Positions 54,580 to 63,164 are shown, counted from the first letter of the stretch. The stretch is DNA of 64,000 nucleotides from Lutibacillus sp052034115 (GCA_052034115.1 JBPOIZ010000005.1:21551-85550); one strand, 5' to 3'. Notes: a model not told the origin generated them from the sequence alone. Program-made: numbers and translations.

Positions 54580-55613
54580 GCACCAGCGCCGCCCTGTGGA
54601 TCTCGCTCGGCCTGCTGCTCGCCAACGCCTTCTTCGTCGGCGCGGAGTTCGCCGCCATGGCTGCGCGTCGCTCGGCACTGGAGCCGCTGGCCGCCGCGGG
54701 CAGTCGCCGGGCGCGCACCTGTCTGGACGCGATGGAGCAGATGGGCTCGATGCTCGCGACCGCCCAACTCGGCATCACGGTGTGTTCGGTGGGGCTCGGC
54801 GCGCTGGCCGAGGTCGCGCTGCATCATCTCTTCGTCCCGGTCTTCGAGCGGTTCGGTCTGCCGCAGGTGTGGGCCAGTGCCGCTGCCCTCGCCGCTGCGC
54901 TGCTCGTCGTGGTCTACCTGCACGTCGTTGTCGGCGAGATGATCCCCAAGAACCTGGCGATTGCCGGACCGGAGCGCTCGGCGTTGGTCCTCGTCCCTGC
55001 CCTGCTCTGGGTGTCCCGGGCGCTCGGGCCGCTGGTCCGGCTCATGGCGTGGCTCGCCAAGACCATCGTGCGATGGCTCGGGATCGAGCCGAAGGACGAG
55101 ATCACCTCGACCTTCACCGCCGACGAGGTCGCGCACATCGTCGCGGCCAGCCGCGAGGAGGGCCTGTTGGAGGAGGCCGACACCGGGCTGGTGCGCAGTT
55201 CCCTGGAGTTCAGCGACAAGGTGGCCGCGGACGTCGCGGTGCCGTTGGCCGACCTGGTGACGGTCGGTGAGGAGACGACCCCGCAGCAGATCGAACGGCT
55301 CGTCGCCCGGCACGGCTTCTCCCGCTACCCGGTCACCGACGCCACGGGGGAAGTGGCCGCATACCTGCATCTGAAGGACGTCCTGGATGCCGGGGCGGAG
55401 AAATACACCGAGCCGGTGCCCTTGCAGCGGTTCCGCAGACTTGCCACGGTCGGGCCGCAGGCGCAGGTCGAAGAGGTCCTTGCGGTGATGCAACGGACCG
55501 GCGCGCACCTGGCCCGCGTCGTCGGCCCGGCCGGTGCGGTCACCGGGGTGGTCTTCTTGGAGGACGTCATCGAAGTGCTCGTCGGCGAGGTCACCGACTC
55601 GGTCCTGCGCTAG
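54576..55613 (+). CDS. CNNM/DUF21-CBS membrane protein, second copy
   Basis: The 345-residue protein has the CNNM domain (ALWISLGLLLANAFFVGAEF, then EMIPKNLAI) and CBS modules ending VVFLEDVIEVLVGEVTDS, but no CorC_HlyC domain. Actinobacteria usually encode such a long-short pair together. They probably form a heteromeric transporter or regulator for divalent metals, inference from the family. Confidence 0.92.
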   Translation: MSTSAALWISLGLLLANAFFVGAEFAAMAARRSALEPLAAAGSRRARTCLDAMEQMGSMLATAQLGITVCSVGLGALAEVALHHLFVPVFERFGLPQVWASAAALAAALLVVVYLHVVVGEMIPKNLAIAGPERSALVLVPALLWVSRALGPLVRLMAWLAKTIVRWLGIEPKDEITSTFTADEVAHIVAASREEGLLEEADTGLVRSSLEFSDKVAADVAVPLADLVTVGEETTPQQIERLVARHGFSRYPVTDATGEVAAYLHLKDVLDAGAEKYTEPVPLQRFRRLATVGPQAQVEEVLAVMQRTGAHLARVVGPAGAVTGVVFLEDVIEVLVGEVTDSVLR

Positions 55614-55644
55614 GACGGCTCTTGTCGCGCTGCACCCTCGCCCC

Positions 55645-55650
55645 TAGACT
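55645..55650 (+). promoter_or_regulatory. -10 box (TAGACT) of the MTHFR-like gene
   Basis: TAGACT lies 50 bases before the TTG start at 55701 and shows that the gene has its own promoter, separate from the CNNM pair. A short reading frame begins at the ATG at 55669 in another frame. Confidence 0.45.
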
Positions 55651-55700
55651 CTGGGAACTTCGGTGCGTATGACGAATCGAGATGCATCATTCGCAACAGA

Positions 55701-56519
55701 TTGGCTCCAGAGGCGGTGCGGCTGCTGGAGGCCGCCCGCTATGAGGTGCTGCCGACCCCCCGCATCGAGGCGGCGGTGCTCGAGTCGGTCCCCACGTCGG
55801 TGACGCTGACCGTGACCGCCTCACCGGCCAAACCGCTGTCGGTCACGCTGGACCAGGCCGTCCGGTTCCGGGCGGCCGGGTATGACGTCGTGCCGCACGT
55901 CGCGGCCCGAATGGTCAGCGGACGAAGCGAACTGGGCGACATCGTGGCCCGGCTGCGCGAGGCGGACATCCACTCGGTCTTCGTGCCCGGCGGGGATGCC
56001 GACGCGGTCGGTGACTATCGCAGCTCGCTGGACCTGCTCAGCGACCTGCGGGACCTCGATCACCCGTTCACCCAGATCGGGATCACCGGCTACCCGGAGT
56101 CGCACCCTTCGATCCACGACGACGTGACGATCCAGGCGATGTGGGACAAGCGGCACGTCGCCACCCACATCGTGTCGAACATGACCTTCGACCCCAGGCT
56201 GGTCGTGGCGTGGGTGCAGCGGCTGCGGGCCCGCGGGGTCCAGCTGCCGGTGCTCGTCGGAGTGCCGGGGCCGGTCGAGACGGCCAAGCTCGTCGCCATG
56301 GGCACCCGGATCGGCGTCGGCGACTCGATTCGTTTCCTCACCAAACAGCGCCGGACCCTGACCCGGATCGTCCAGCCCGGCTACTCGCCCGAGCGGTTCA
56401 TCTCGGTCGTTGGCAAGGCGGCGGACCCCCAGGGCGCCATCGCCGGGTTGCACATCTTCACCTTCAACCAAGTCGCCGCCGCAGAGGCCTGGCGCCGATC
56501 GCTGCTTGACGGCATGTGA
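55701..56519 (+). CDS. Methylenetetrahydrofolate reductase-like protein
   Basis: The 272-residue protein matches the MetF/MTHFR TIM-barrel (ARYEVLPTPRIEAAVLESV, VTLTVTASPAKPLSVTL, GYDVVPHVAARMV, GIGVGDSIRFL), the short bacterial type that uses FAD. It interconverts methyl- and methylene-tetrahydrofolate. A general MetF is longer-lived elsewhere; this copy is placed with corrinoid genes and probably oxidises methyl-THF produced by them. The TTG start is uncertain; a GTG at 55716 is an alternative. It is convergent with the DUF1638 gene, 18 bases apart. Confidence 0.85.
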   Translation: MAPEAVRLLEAARYEVLPTPRIEAAVLESVPTSVTLTVTASPAKPLSVTLDQAVRFRAAGYDVVPHVAARMVSGRSELGDIVARLREADIHSVFVPGGDADAVGDYRSSLDLLSDLRDLDHPFTQIGITGYPESHPSIHDDVTIQAMWDKRHVATHIVSNMTFDPRLVVAWVQRLRARGVQLPVLVGVPGPVETAKLVAMGTRIGVGDSIRFLTKQRRTLTRIVQPGYSPERFISVVGKAADPQGAIAGLHIFTFNQVAAAEAWRRSLLDGM

Positions 56520-56537
56520 GCACGCCGTCGCGGCACC

Positions 56538-57239
56538 TCATCGCCAGCCAGTCAGGCTGCTGATCTCGGTCTCCAGGCCGGAAATGTTGGTGGGAATCAC
56601 GGTGAGCGGCAGCTGGATTCGGTCTGCGGCGGCCTGCGCGGCCTCCACGAGCTCGGGATCGTCCCGGTCTTGCGCGAGCCAGACGACCCGCGTGTAGTGG
56701 CCGAAGTAGGCATCGCGCAGCTCGGGGTAGCGGTCCAGCCCGAGCTCGACGAGCACCGCCCGAGCGAAGGACCGGACCAGGAAGTCGGTGAGCAGGTAGG
56801 TGCCCGGTTCCTCCTCGAGCAGCCGACGTATCTCGGCGGCGCCGGCATACACGTCATAGCAGTGCAGCCCGCTCAGCCGGGCCACACCGAGCCGCGAGCA
56901 GACCTCGTCGAGGGCGCCGTAGGTCCCGCAGTCGGCATACCCGACGACGACGCGTTCGTAGGCCGGCCGCAGGCGCTCCACCGAGGCCGCCACCTGCCCG
57001 GGGATCTCTCGAGGGTGGTTGTGCAGCAGCGGCGGCAAGGGGTGGACGTCGAGCGGCCAGCCCCGCTGCTCGGCAAGCTCGGCGAGCTGGGTCGACAGGG
57101 CTCCGCAGGCCACGATCGCGACGCGGCCCCGCCGGTCCCGGCGCTCGCCTCGTCGCTCGTCCCGCCGGGCGTCAGCCGGGGAAGGCGAGCTGGTCGACGA
57201 AGGCGTCGTTGAAGTCGGCCCGGTCGGAGAGCTCGACAT
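56538..57239 (-). CDS. DUF1638 domain protein
   Basis: The 233-residue protein has the DUF1638 features: VAIVACGALSTQLAEL, LPPLLHNHPREIPGQV, VVGYADCGTYGALDEV with a conserved Cys, and GLHCYDVYAG. The family almost always accompanies corrinoid methyltransferase genes but has no known activity; a role in cofactor loading or repair is a guess. The only plausible start is the ATG at 57239, giving a Ser/Pro-rich 40-residue leader and an unusual 68-base overlap with the RACo gene. Confidence 0.82.
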   Translation of the reverse strand: MSSSPTGPTSTTPSSTSSPSPADARRDERRGERRDRRGRVAIVACGALSTQLAELAEQRGWPLDVHPLPPLLHNHPREIPGQVAASVERLRPAYERVVVGYADCGTYGALDEVCSRLGVARLSGLHCYDVYAGAAEIRRLLEEEPGTYLLTDFLVRSFARAVLVELGLDRYPELRDAYFGHYTRVVWLAQDRDDPELVEAAQAAADRIQLPLTVIPTNISGLETEISSLTGWR

Positions 57240-59127
57240 ACGTCACCTCCTCCAACAGAGCCCGGGCACCGGCTCGTTCGCGCGAGCTGAGCAACGCCAT
57301 CTTCGCGCCCTCACCGGCGACGTTGCCGGCCGAGACGATGCGCAGAGTCGGCAGCGTGGGCACCAGCCCGATCCGGATGGCCGAGGCGGGGGAGAGGTAG
57401 GAGCCGAACGATCCGGCGAGCAGCACCTGCTGGACGTCGCGGGACTCGAGGCCGAGCTCGGCGAGCAGCAGCGACCATCCGGTGGAGATGGCGGCCTTGG
57501 CGAACTGCAGCTCGCGGACATCGCGTTGCGACAGGTAGATGCTCTCGGCGGCCGGCTCCGTGGGGGTATGGCGGTGCAGGACGAAGACTCGCTCCTGCCC
57601 GACGGCGGCCAACCGGTCGGCCAGCGCGGGGCAGGTCCGGGCGGCCACCTCGGCCGGGGCGAACCGTCCCGACCCGTCGATGAGGCCGACCCGGACCAGC
57701 TCGGCGACGGCGTCGACCAACCCCGACCCGCACAGGCCCTGGGGCTCGACCGCGCCGATGACGCCCACGGTGACGGCGGCGTCGGGGTTGTCTGCGGCCG
57801 GGTCGAGCCGGACCACCTCGATGGCGCCGTCGGCGGCGCGCATCCCGCAGCGGATCGCACCGCCCTCGAAGGCTGGACCTGCCGGTGCCGCCGTGGCCAC
57901 GAGGCGCTCCCCGTCGGTCAGGACGATCTCGCAGTTGGTGCCCACGTCGACGAACAGGCGGACCCGCTTGTCGCGGTCCATGCCGCTGGCCAGCATGCCG
58001 GCGACGATGTCGCCGCCGACATAGGCCCCGAGGGCGGGGAAGACCATCGCCCGTGCCCCGGGGTGCAGGCTCAGGCCGAGGTCGGTGGCGAGCAGGTCCG
58101 GCCAGTCGGCGGTGGCCATGACGAAGGGCGCGACGCCCAGCGGCTCCGGGTCGATCCCGAGGAGCAGCGCGGTCATCGTCGCGTTGCCGGCCAGGGCCAC
58201 CTCATAAACCTCGCCCGGGTCGACCTGACCCTGAGCGCAGACCTCGGCGGTCAGATCGCGCAGGGTCTGTTGGGCGGCCTGCTGGAGTCTGGGTCCGGTC
58301 GCCGGGTCGAGCATCGTCGCGCTGATCCGGGTGATGACGTCCCCGCCGAAGGGCTGTTGCTGGTTGAGCATCGAGGACACCGCGACCGGTGTGCCTGTCG
58401 TCAGGTCGAGCAGGGTGGCCACCACGGTCGTCGTGCCGAGGTCGACGGCCAGGCCGAACGCCCGCCCGCTGGTGTCACCGGGCTCGACGTCGATCAGCGC
58501 CTCGTCGACGACGACGGCGGTCACGGCGAAGCCGCCCTGGCGCAAGGCCGTGGGCAGGGCGCGCAGGGCGTGCAGGTCGGCGGTGAGCTCGAGGTCGTCG
58601 AGGGCGTCGAACAGCCGCGCCAGATCGGTGCGCTGGTCGGCCAGGCTCGGCTCGGCCAGCTCGACATACCGCTTCTGCACCGCCGGGCGCAGGATGACCT
58701 GGCGGCCGACCCCGACGGTGGCCGCCTTGGGCCGGGTGACCAGCGGCGGGACCTCGACGGTCAGGTCAGCAGTGGCCTGGACCAGGCAGGCCAACCGCCA
58801 CCCCGCGCGGATCTGCTCGGGGGTGAAGGTGCGCACGTCGTGACGGGTGATCGGCGCGGTGCCGTCGGTGAGCCGGACCCGGCACTTGCGGCACGTGCCG
58901 TGCCCGCCGCAGGTGGAGTCGATGGCGATGCCGTTCCACGACGCCGCGTCGAAGACCGACACCCCGGGTGGCACGCGCACGCTTCGGCCCGACGGGGTGA
59001 AGGACAGCAGCACCCGACCGGCTCCGTCGTGGTGGGCCTCGTGGGTCGGGTCCGGAGGCCGCAGACCCTCGCGGTGGAGCCCCTCGACGATGTCCTCGAA
59101 GGGGGTGTCGGGGCCCCGCCCGGTCAC
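57172..59127 (-). CDS. RACo/ASKHA-type corrinoid reductive activator
   Basis: From the GTG at 59127 the 651-residue protein has an N-terminal [2Fe-2S] ferredoxin domain (STCGGHGTCRKC and a later Cys in RLACLVQA) and a C-terminal ASKHA ATPase domain (FGLAVDLGTTTVVATLLDL, RLFVDVGTNCEIVL, LLAGSFGSYLSPASAIRIG). RACo and RamA family members use ATP to reduce the inactive Co(II) corrinoid back to Co(I). The GTG overlaps the upstream stop (GTGA). It supports a corrinoid protein that can be oxidatively inactivated. Confidence 0.92.
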   Translation of the reverse strand: MTGRGPDTPFEDIVEGLHREGLRPPDPTHEAHHDGAGRVLLSFTPSGRSVRVPPGVSVFDAASWNGIAIDSTCGGHGTCRKCRVRLTDGTAPITRHDVRTFTPEQIRAGWRLACLVQATADLTVEVPPLVTRPKAATVGVGRQVILRPAVQKRYVELAEPSLADQRTDLARLFDALDDLELTADLHALRALPTALRQGGFAVTAVVVDEALIDVEPGDTSGRAFGLAVDLGTTTVVATLLDLTTGTPVAVSSMLNQQQPFGGDVITRISATMLDPATGPRLQQAAQQTLRDLTAEVCAQGQVDPGEVYEVALAGNATMTALLLGIDPEPLGVAPFVMATADWPDLLATDLGLSLHPGARAMVFPALGAYVGGDIVAGMLASGMDRDKRVRLFVDVGTNCEIVLTDGERLVATAAPAGPAFEGGAIRCGMRAADGAIEVVRLDPAADNPDAAVTVGVIGAVEPQGLCGSGLVDAVAELVRVGLIDGSGRFAPAEVAARTCPALADRLAAVGQERVFVLHRHTPTEPAAESIYLSQRDVRELQFAKAAISTGWSLLLAELGLESRDVQQVLLAGSFGSYLSPASAIRIGLVPTLPTLRIVSAGNVAGEGAKMALLSSRERAGARALLEEVTYVELSDRADFNDAFVDQLAFPG

Positions 59128-60050
59128 GTCGTCGCGGCGGCTGCCGCCTCGGCCGCTGCCGCCTCGGCCGCCAGTGCTGCCTGCTTGGCGCGGTGGGCCG
59201 AGATCCACGACATGCCCCACTCGTCGTTGCCGAGGAGCAGGTCGGCGGCGCGCACCGCTTCGACGATCTGTGGCGTGCGGGCGTCCATGATGGCGCTTGT
59301 CATACCGGCCGACATCGCCAGGGGGAGCCAGGCCGAGTTGATCGCGTGCCGGCCGGGCATCCCGAAGGAGACGTTCGACGCCCCGCAGGTCATGTTCAGG
59401 CCCCACCGCTGGTGGATCCGGGAGATGGTCTCCAGCGCGGTGCGCCCCACGGTGGAGTCGGCACCGATCGGCATGGCGAGCGGGTCGATGACGATGTCCT
59501 CGATCGCGATGCCGTATTCCTCGGTGGCGACCCGGACGATCTTCTCGGTCAACTCGACGCGCTTATCGGCCTCCATGGGGATCTCGTCGGCGTCGTTGGG
59601 CAACGCGATGACGGCCGCGTTGTGCTTCTTGACCAACGGCAGGATCGCTTCGAGCCGTTCGTCCTCGGCGGTGACCGAGTTGACCAGGGCCCGGCCCTGG
59701 TATGCCGCCAGCCCCGCCGCCAAGGCTTCGACGACCGAGGAGTCGATGCAGATGGGCAGGTCGGTCAGTGACTGGACGAGCCGGATGGCCCGGACGAGCA
59801 GATCGGCCTCGTCGGTCAGCGGGACACCCATGTTGACGTCGAGCACGTCGGCGCCGCCAGCCACCTGGGCCCGGACGTCCTTCTCGATGAGCGACAGATC
59901 ACCGGCGCGCAGTTGCTCCTGGAAGATCTTGCGCCCCGTCGGGTTGATCCGTTCGCCGATGATGCAGAACGGCCGGTTGCTCGCGATGACGACCTCCTTG
60001 GTCGCCGAGCGCAGCACCGTCTCGCGGACCGGCCCGTCATACCTGCTCAT
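59124..60050 (-). CDS. Methyltetrahydrofolate:corrinoid protein methyltransferase (MtgA/MtvA-like)
   Basis: The 308-residue protein is a pterin-binding TIM barrel: IIGERINPTGRKIF, GGADVLDVNMGVPL, PICIDSSVVEALAAG and NMTCGASNVSFGMPG. These match the AcsE/MtgA family that moves a methyl group between tetrahydrofolate and a cob(I)alamin protein. The C-terminus has an Ala-rich tail. Overlaps of 4 bases join it to the genes on both sides. In this locus the flow is expected from corrinoid to THF. Confidence 0.93.
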   Translation of the reverse strand: MSRYDGPVRETVLRSATKEVVIASNRPFCIIGERINPTGRKIFQEQLRAGDLSLIEKDVRAQVAGGADVLDVNMGVPLTDEADLLVRAIRLVQSLTDLPICIDSSVVEALAAGLAAYQGRALVNSVTAEDERLEAILPLVKKHNAAVIALPNDADEIPMEADKRVELTEKIVRVATEEYGIAIEDIVIDPLAMPIGADSTVGRTALETISRIHQRWGLNMTCGASNVSFGMPGRHAINSAWLPLAMSAGMTSAIMDARTPQIVEAVRAADLLLGNDEWGMSWISAHRAKQAALAAEAAAAEAAAAATT

Positions 60051-60712
60051 GCGAGCACCTTCGCTCGGCGAGCGTCGAGGAGGGACTTGGCCTTCTTCAC
60101 CGTGGCCGAGGCGTCGGCGGCATAGCCGTCGGCGCCGACGACATCGGCGTACTCCTGGGTGACCGGCGCGCCGCCGACCATGACGATGACCGAGTCACGC
60201 AGGCCGGCCTTCTCCAGCGCGTTGATATTGGCCTTGAACATCGGCATCGTCGTGGTGAGGAAGGCGGAGAAGCCCACGACGTCGGGCTGGTGCTCCTCGA
60301 TGGCCGCGACGAACTTCTCCGGCTTGACCTGGACGCCGAGGTCGATGACCTCGAAGCCGGCGCCCTCGAGCATGATGTTGACCAGGTTCTTGCCGATGTC
60401 GTGGACGTCGCCTTGCACCGTGCCCATGAGGAACTTGCCGATGGTCGCCACGCCGGTGTCGGCGAGCAGCGGGCGCAGGACCTCCATCGACCCAGCCATC
60501 GCCCGACCGGCGATGAGCATCTCCGGGACGAAGAAGTCGCCCCGCTCGAACCGCGCGCCGACCTCCTCCAGCGCCGGGATGAGCGCCTCGAAGAGCAGCG
60601 TCGAGGGCTCCATCTGCAACGCCAGCGCCTGATGGGTCAGCGCGAGGACCTCTGGGCCGTTGCCCACGAGGGTCAGGTCGTACAGGCCGGCGAGGATTTC
60701 GTCGGGTGTCAT
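60047..60712 (-). CDS. Corrinoid (B12-binding) protein, MttC/MtgC-like
   Basis: The 221-residue protein has an N-terminal helical cap (residues 1-90, ERGDFFVPEMLIAGRAM) and a B12-binding Rossmann domain with the cobalt-ligating GDVHDIGKNLV (D-x-H-x-x-G), SAFLTTTM and VMVGGAPV. It carries methylcobalamin between the MttB-family enzyme and the THF methyltransferase. Start at the ATG at 60712, which overlaps the IclR stop by 4 bases. Confidence 0.95.
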   Translation of the reverse strand: MTPDEILAGLYDLTLVGNGPEVLALTHQALALQMEPSTLLFEALIPALEEVGARFERGDFFVPEMLIAGRAMAGSMEVLRPLLADTGVATIGKFLMGTVQGDVHDIGKNLVNIMLEGAGFEVIDLGVQVKPEKFVAAIEEHQPDVVGFSAFLTTTMPMFKANINALEKAGLRDSVIVMVGGAPVTQEYADVVGADGYAADASATVKKAKSLLDARRAKVLA

Positions 60713-61521
60713 GCGGCACCTTCCTTGGTATGACGGCCGAGTCGGGCCGACAGCGCCCGGGCCTGTTGCGTGACGACGTGCGTGACGGCGGGCAGCCGGG
60801 GCTGGAGCCGGGCGGTGGGGCCGGAGATGCCGAGCGCGGCGACGACGCGGCCGCCGGTCAGCACCGGGGCGGCGACGCCGGTCAGGCCGACTTCGAGCTC
60901 GTCGACCGTCGAGGCATGGCCCAGGCCGCGGACCGACGCCAGGTGCGCGGCGAGGCCCTCCGGTGTGCCGATCGAGTGCTCGGTCGGGGTGTCCAGCGAG
61001 CCGGCCGGCAGCGGGAGGACCTGGGCGGCGAGGAGGACCTTGCCGAGCGCGGACACGTGCGCGGGCACGGGCACGCCGATCCAGTTGCGGCTGCCGAGCA
61101 GGTACGTCGCCTCGACCTGGGCGATCTGCTCGACCCGGCCGGCTCGCGCGACCGCAAGGTGCACGGCCTCGCCGGTCAGCTCGCCCAGCCGTTCCATGGT
61201 CGGGCGGGCCAGCGCTGCGAGGTGGGTGTCGGCCTGCGGCCCGGCGGCATAAGCGGTGAAGAGCGGCCCGGGCAGCCACGAGCCGTCGTCGGTGCGGGCG
61301 AGCAGGTCGTTGCGTTCCATCGCGGCGAGCAGCCGGGACGTCGTCGACTTGGGCAGACCGGCGAGGGCACCGAGGTCGACCGCGGTCATGGGGTGCGGGG
61401 CGCTGACGACGAGCTGGACCAGGAGGGCCGCACGGTCGACGGCCTGGGTGCCCTGCTGGGCTCCCTGGGTGCCTGGGTGCGTCCCGTGCGCGCTGCGGGA
61501 GGCCCCAGGGGTCGGCACCAT
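60709..61521 (-). CDS. IclR-family transcriptional regulator
   Basis: The 270-residue protein has an N-terminal winged helix (residues about 30-90: MTAVDLGALAGLPKSTTSRLLAAMERNDLL) and a C-terminal IclR effector domain (GEAVHLAVARAGRVEQIAQVE, LGKVLLAA, ALGISGPTA). The ATG at 61521 follows AGGAG by 7 bases. It is the first gene of the corrinoid operon and divergent from the mttB-like gene, so it probably controls both through the palindromes in the gap, in response to substrate. Confidence 0.93.
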   Translation of the reverse strand: MVPTPGASRSAHGTHPGTQGAQQGTQAVDRAALLVQLVVSAPHPMTAVDLGALAGLPKSTTSRLLAAMERNDLLARTDDGSWLPGPLFTAYAAGPQADTHLAALARPTMERLGELTGEAVHLAVARAGRVEQIAQVEATYLLGSRNWIGVPVPAHVSALGKVLLAAQVLPLPAGSLDTPTEHSIGTPEGLAAHLASVRGLGHASTVDELEVGLTGVAAPVLTGGRVVAALGISGPTARLQPRLPAVTHVVTQQARALSARLGRHTKEGAA

Positions 61522-61561
61522 CGCCGTGCTCCTCTCGTCTCGCAGCCTGCCGAAATGCGAA

Positions 61562-61590
61562 GTTCCATATTGTGGAACCGAGGTTCCACA
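61562..61590. promoter_or_regulatory. Double palindromic operator between iclR and mttB-like genes
   Basis: GTTCCA-TATTG-TGGAAC (61562-61578) overlaps the perfect palindrome TGTGGAACCGAGGTTCCACA (61571-61590, 9-base arms and 2-base centre). Three TGGAA/TTCCA half-sites result, similar to the TGGAAAT/ATTTCCA pattern of E. coli IclR. A minus-strand CAATAT -10 for iclR lies within the first palindrome. The expected -35 region of the plus promoter lies within the second. Confidence 0.7.
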
Positions 61591-61599
61591 GAATGAGGC

Positions 61600-61605
61600 T
61601 AGGAT
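61600..61605 (+). promoter_or_regulatory. -10 box (TAGGAT) of the mttB-like gene
   Basis: TAGGAT lies 10 bases after the operator and would start a leader of about 106 bases. I saw no B12 riboswitch core in this leader. Confidence 0.45.
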
Positions 61606-61717
61606 CACACCCGGGCGCGGGTCAAGCACGCCCGTCCGCACTGTGGCGGCGACGCCATACCCTCTTCTGACCGGCGGGCCGCACCGGGCACCGCCCCGAG
61701 CGCTTGGTGGAGTGTCG

Positions 61718-63157
61718 ATGTTCCGCAACGTCATGCCTCGCTACGAGATCCTCTCCCCAGACGCGATGGCTCAGCTCGACGCGGCCTGGCGGCGTCTGAT
61801 GACCGAGATCGGCGTCGAGTTCATGAGCGACCGGGCCCTCGACCTGTTCCGCGCGGCCGGGCAGAAGGTGGTCGACAACACCGTCTTCCTCGACCCCGAG
61901 TTCGTCCTCGCGCAGGTGGCCCAGGCGCCGCGGGAGTTCGACATGCAGGCGCGCAACCCGGCGAACAACGTCCACATCGGCGGCGACGCGATGGTCTTCG
62001 GCGCGGTCTATGGGCCCCCGTTCGTGCGCCAGGGCGAGGTGCGCCGCGACGGGACGCTGGCGGACTATCACAACTTCCTCCGCTTGGCGCAGACCTCGCC
62101 GGTGCTCGACTCGGCCGGCGGGGTGGTCTGCGAGCCGAACGACGCGCCGCTGGACAGCCGCCACCTGGACATGAACCTCGCGCTGATGACCCTGACCGAC
62201 AAGATCTTCATGGGCAACGTCGTCTCCGGGACCAACGCCGCGGACACCATCGCGATGAGCGAGATCGTCTTCGGCGGTCGGGCGGCGATCGAGCAGACCC
62301 CCGTCTCCATCTCGCTGATCAACTGCAACAGCCCGCTGCGCTGGGACGACCGGATGCTCGACGCGCTGTTCGAGTACGCGGCCGCCGGGCAGCCGGTCGT
62401 GCTCACGCCCTTCATCCTCATGGGCGCCATGTCGCCGGTGACCGTCCCCGCAGCCCTCGTCCAGCAGATCACCGAGGCTCTGTCCGGCATCGCGCTGGCC
62501 CAGCTCATCCGGCCCGGGACGCCGGTCGTCTTCGGCTCGTTCCTGTCGAACATCGACATGCAGAGCGGCTCGCCGTCCTTCGGCACCCCGGAGTCGGGCA
62601 TCGGGCTGCTGTGCACCGGGCAGATCGCGCGCCACTTCGGGCTGCCGTTCCGCACCGGCGGCGGCCTGACCTCCTCGCAGGTGGCCGACGCCCAGGCGGG
62701 CTACGAGTCGCTCATGACCTTGATGCCGACCTTCCTCGCGGGCACCAACTGGGTCATGCACACGGCGGGCTGGCTCGAAGGCGGACTCGTGGCGTCATAC
62801 GAGAAGTTCATCGTCGACGAGCAGATCACCGCGATGCTGCAGCACCAGTTCAAGCCGCTGGAGATCGACGCGGGGTCGCTGGGGTTCGACGCGCACCAGG
62901 AGGTCGGGCACGGCGGGCACTTCCTCGGCTCCATGCACACGATGGAGCGGTTCCGCACGTGCTTCTACCGCCCCTTCCTCTCCTCCTCGGAGAACTACGA
63001 GCGGTGGCTGCGCGGGGGTGCCCGGGACACCAGTGTGCGGGCCGGGGAGATCGCGGCCCAGCGGATCGAGGGGTATGCCGCTCCGGCCATCGACGACGCC
63101 GTGCGCGCCGAGCTGGAGGACTTCGTTGCCCGGCGACGTCGCGAGCTGGGGGACTGA
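61718..63157 (+). CDS. MttB-family methylamine/betaine:corrinoid methyltransferase, non-pyrrolysine
   Basis: The 479-residue protein belongs to the trimethylamine methyltransferase (MttB, COG5598) family: ARNPANNVHIGG and the DYHNFLRLAQTSPVLDSAGG segment near the N-terminus, then FRTGGGLTSSQVADAQAGYESL and VMHTAGWLEGGLVASYEKFIVD. No in-frame TAG is present, so the pyrrolysine of archaeal MttB is absent and the enzyme resembles MtgB-type betaine demethylases. GGTGGAG precedes the ATG. It demethylates a quaternary amine and passes the methyl to the corrinoid protein; the exact substrate cannot be read. Confidence 0.93.
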   Translation: MFRNVMPRYEILSPDAMAQLDAAWRRLMTEIGVEFMSDRALDLFRAAGQKVVDNTVFLDPEFVLAQVAQAPREFDMQARNPANNVHIGGDAMVFGAVYGPPFVRQGEVRRDGTLADYHNFLRLAQTSPVLDSAGGVVCEPNDAPLDSRHLDMNLALMTLTDKIFMGNVVSGTNAADTIAMSEIVFGGRAAIEQTPVSISLINCNSPLRWDDRMLDALFEYAAAGQPVVLTPFILMGAMSPVTVPAALVQQITEALSGIALAQLIRPGTPVVFGSFLSNIDMQSGSPSFGTPESGIGLLCTGQIARHFGLPFRTGGGLTSSQVADAQAGYESLMTLMPTFLAGTNWVMHTAGWLEGGLVASYEKFIVDEQITAMLQHQFKPLEIDAGSLGFDAHQEVGHGGHFLGSMHTMERFRTCFYRPFLSSSENYERWLRGGARDTSVRAGEIAAQRIEGYAAPAIDDAVRAELEDFVARRRRELGD

Positions 63158-63164
63158 CGCCCTG

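Noticed and set aside
55669..55700. Small upstream reading frame from the ATG at 55669
   Set aside because: It is in another frame than the MTHFR-like gene, has no ribosome site and no recognisable product; kept only as a leader note.
57019..60162. 1047-residue plus-strand frame opposite the RACo and methyltransferase genes
   Set aside because: Low-complexity Arg/Gly/Ser composition and no recognisable domain; the minus-strand genes carry clear motifs.
61606..61717. Cobalamin riboswitch before the mttB-like gene
   Set aside because: The leader is too short and lacks the B12 box; only a small CGGGCG/CGCCCG stem is seen.
61718..63157. Pyrrolysine (in-frame TAG) in the MttB-family gene
   Set aside because: The frame runs through 479 codons with no TAG, so no amber readthrough is needed.
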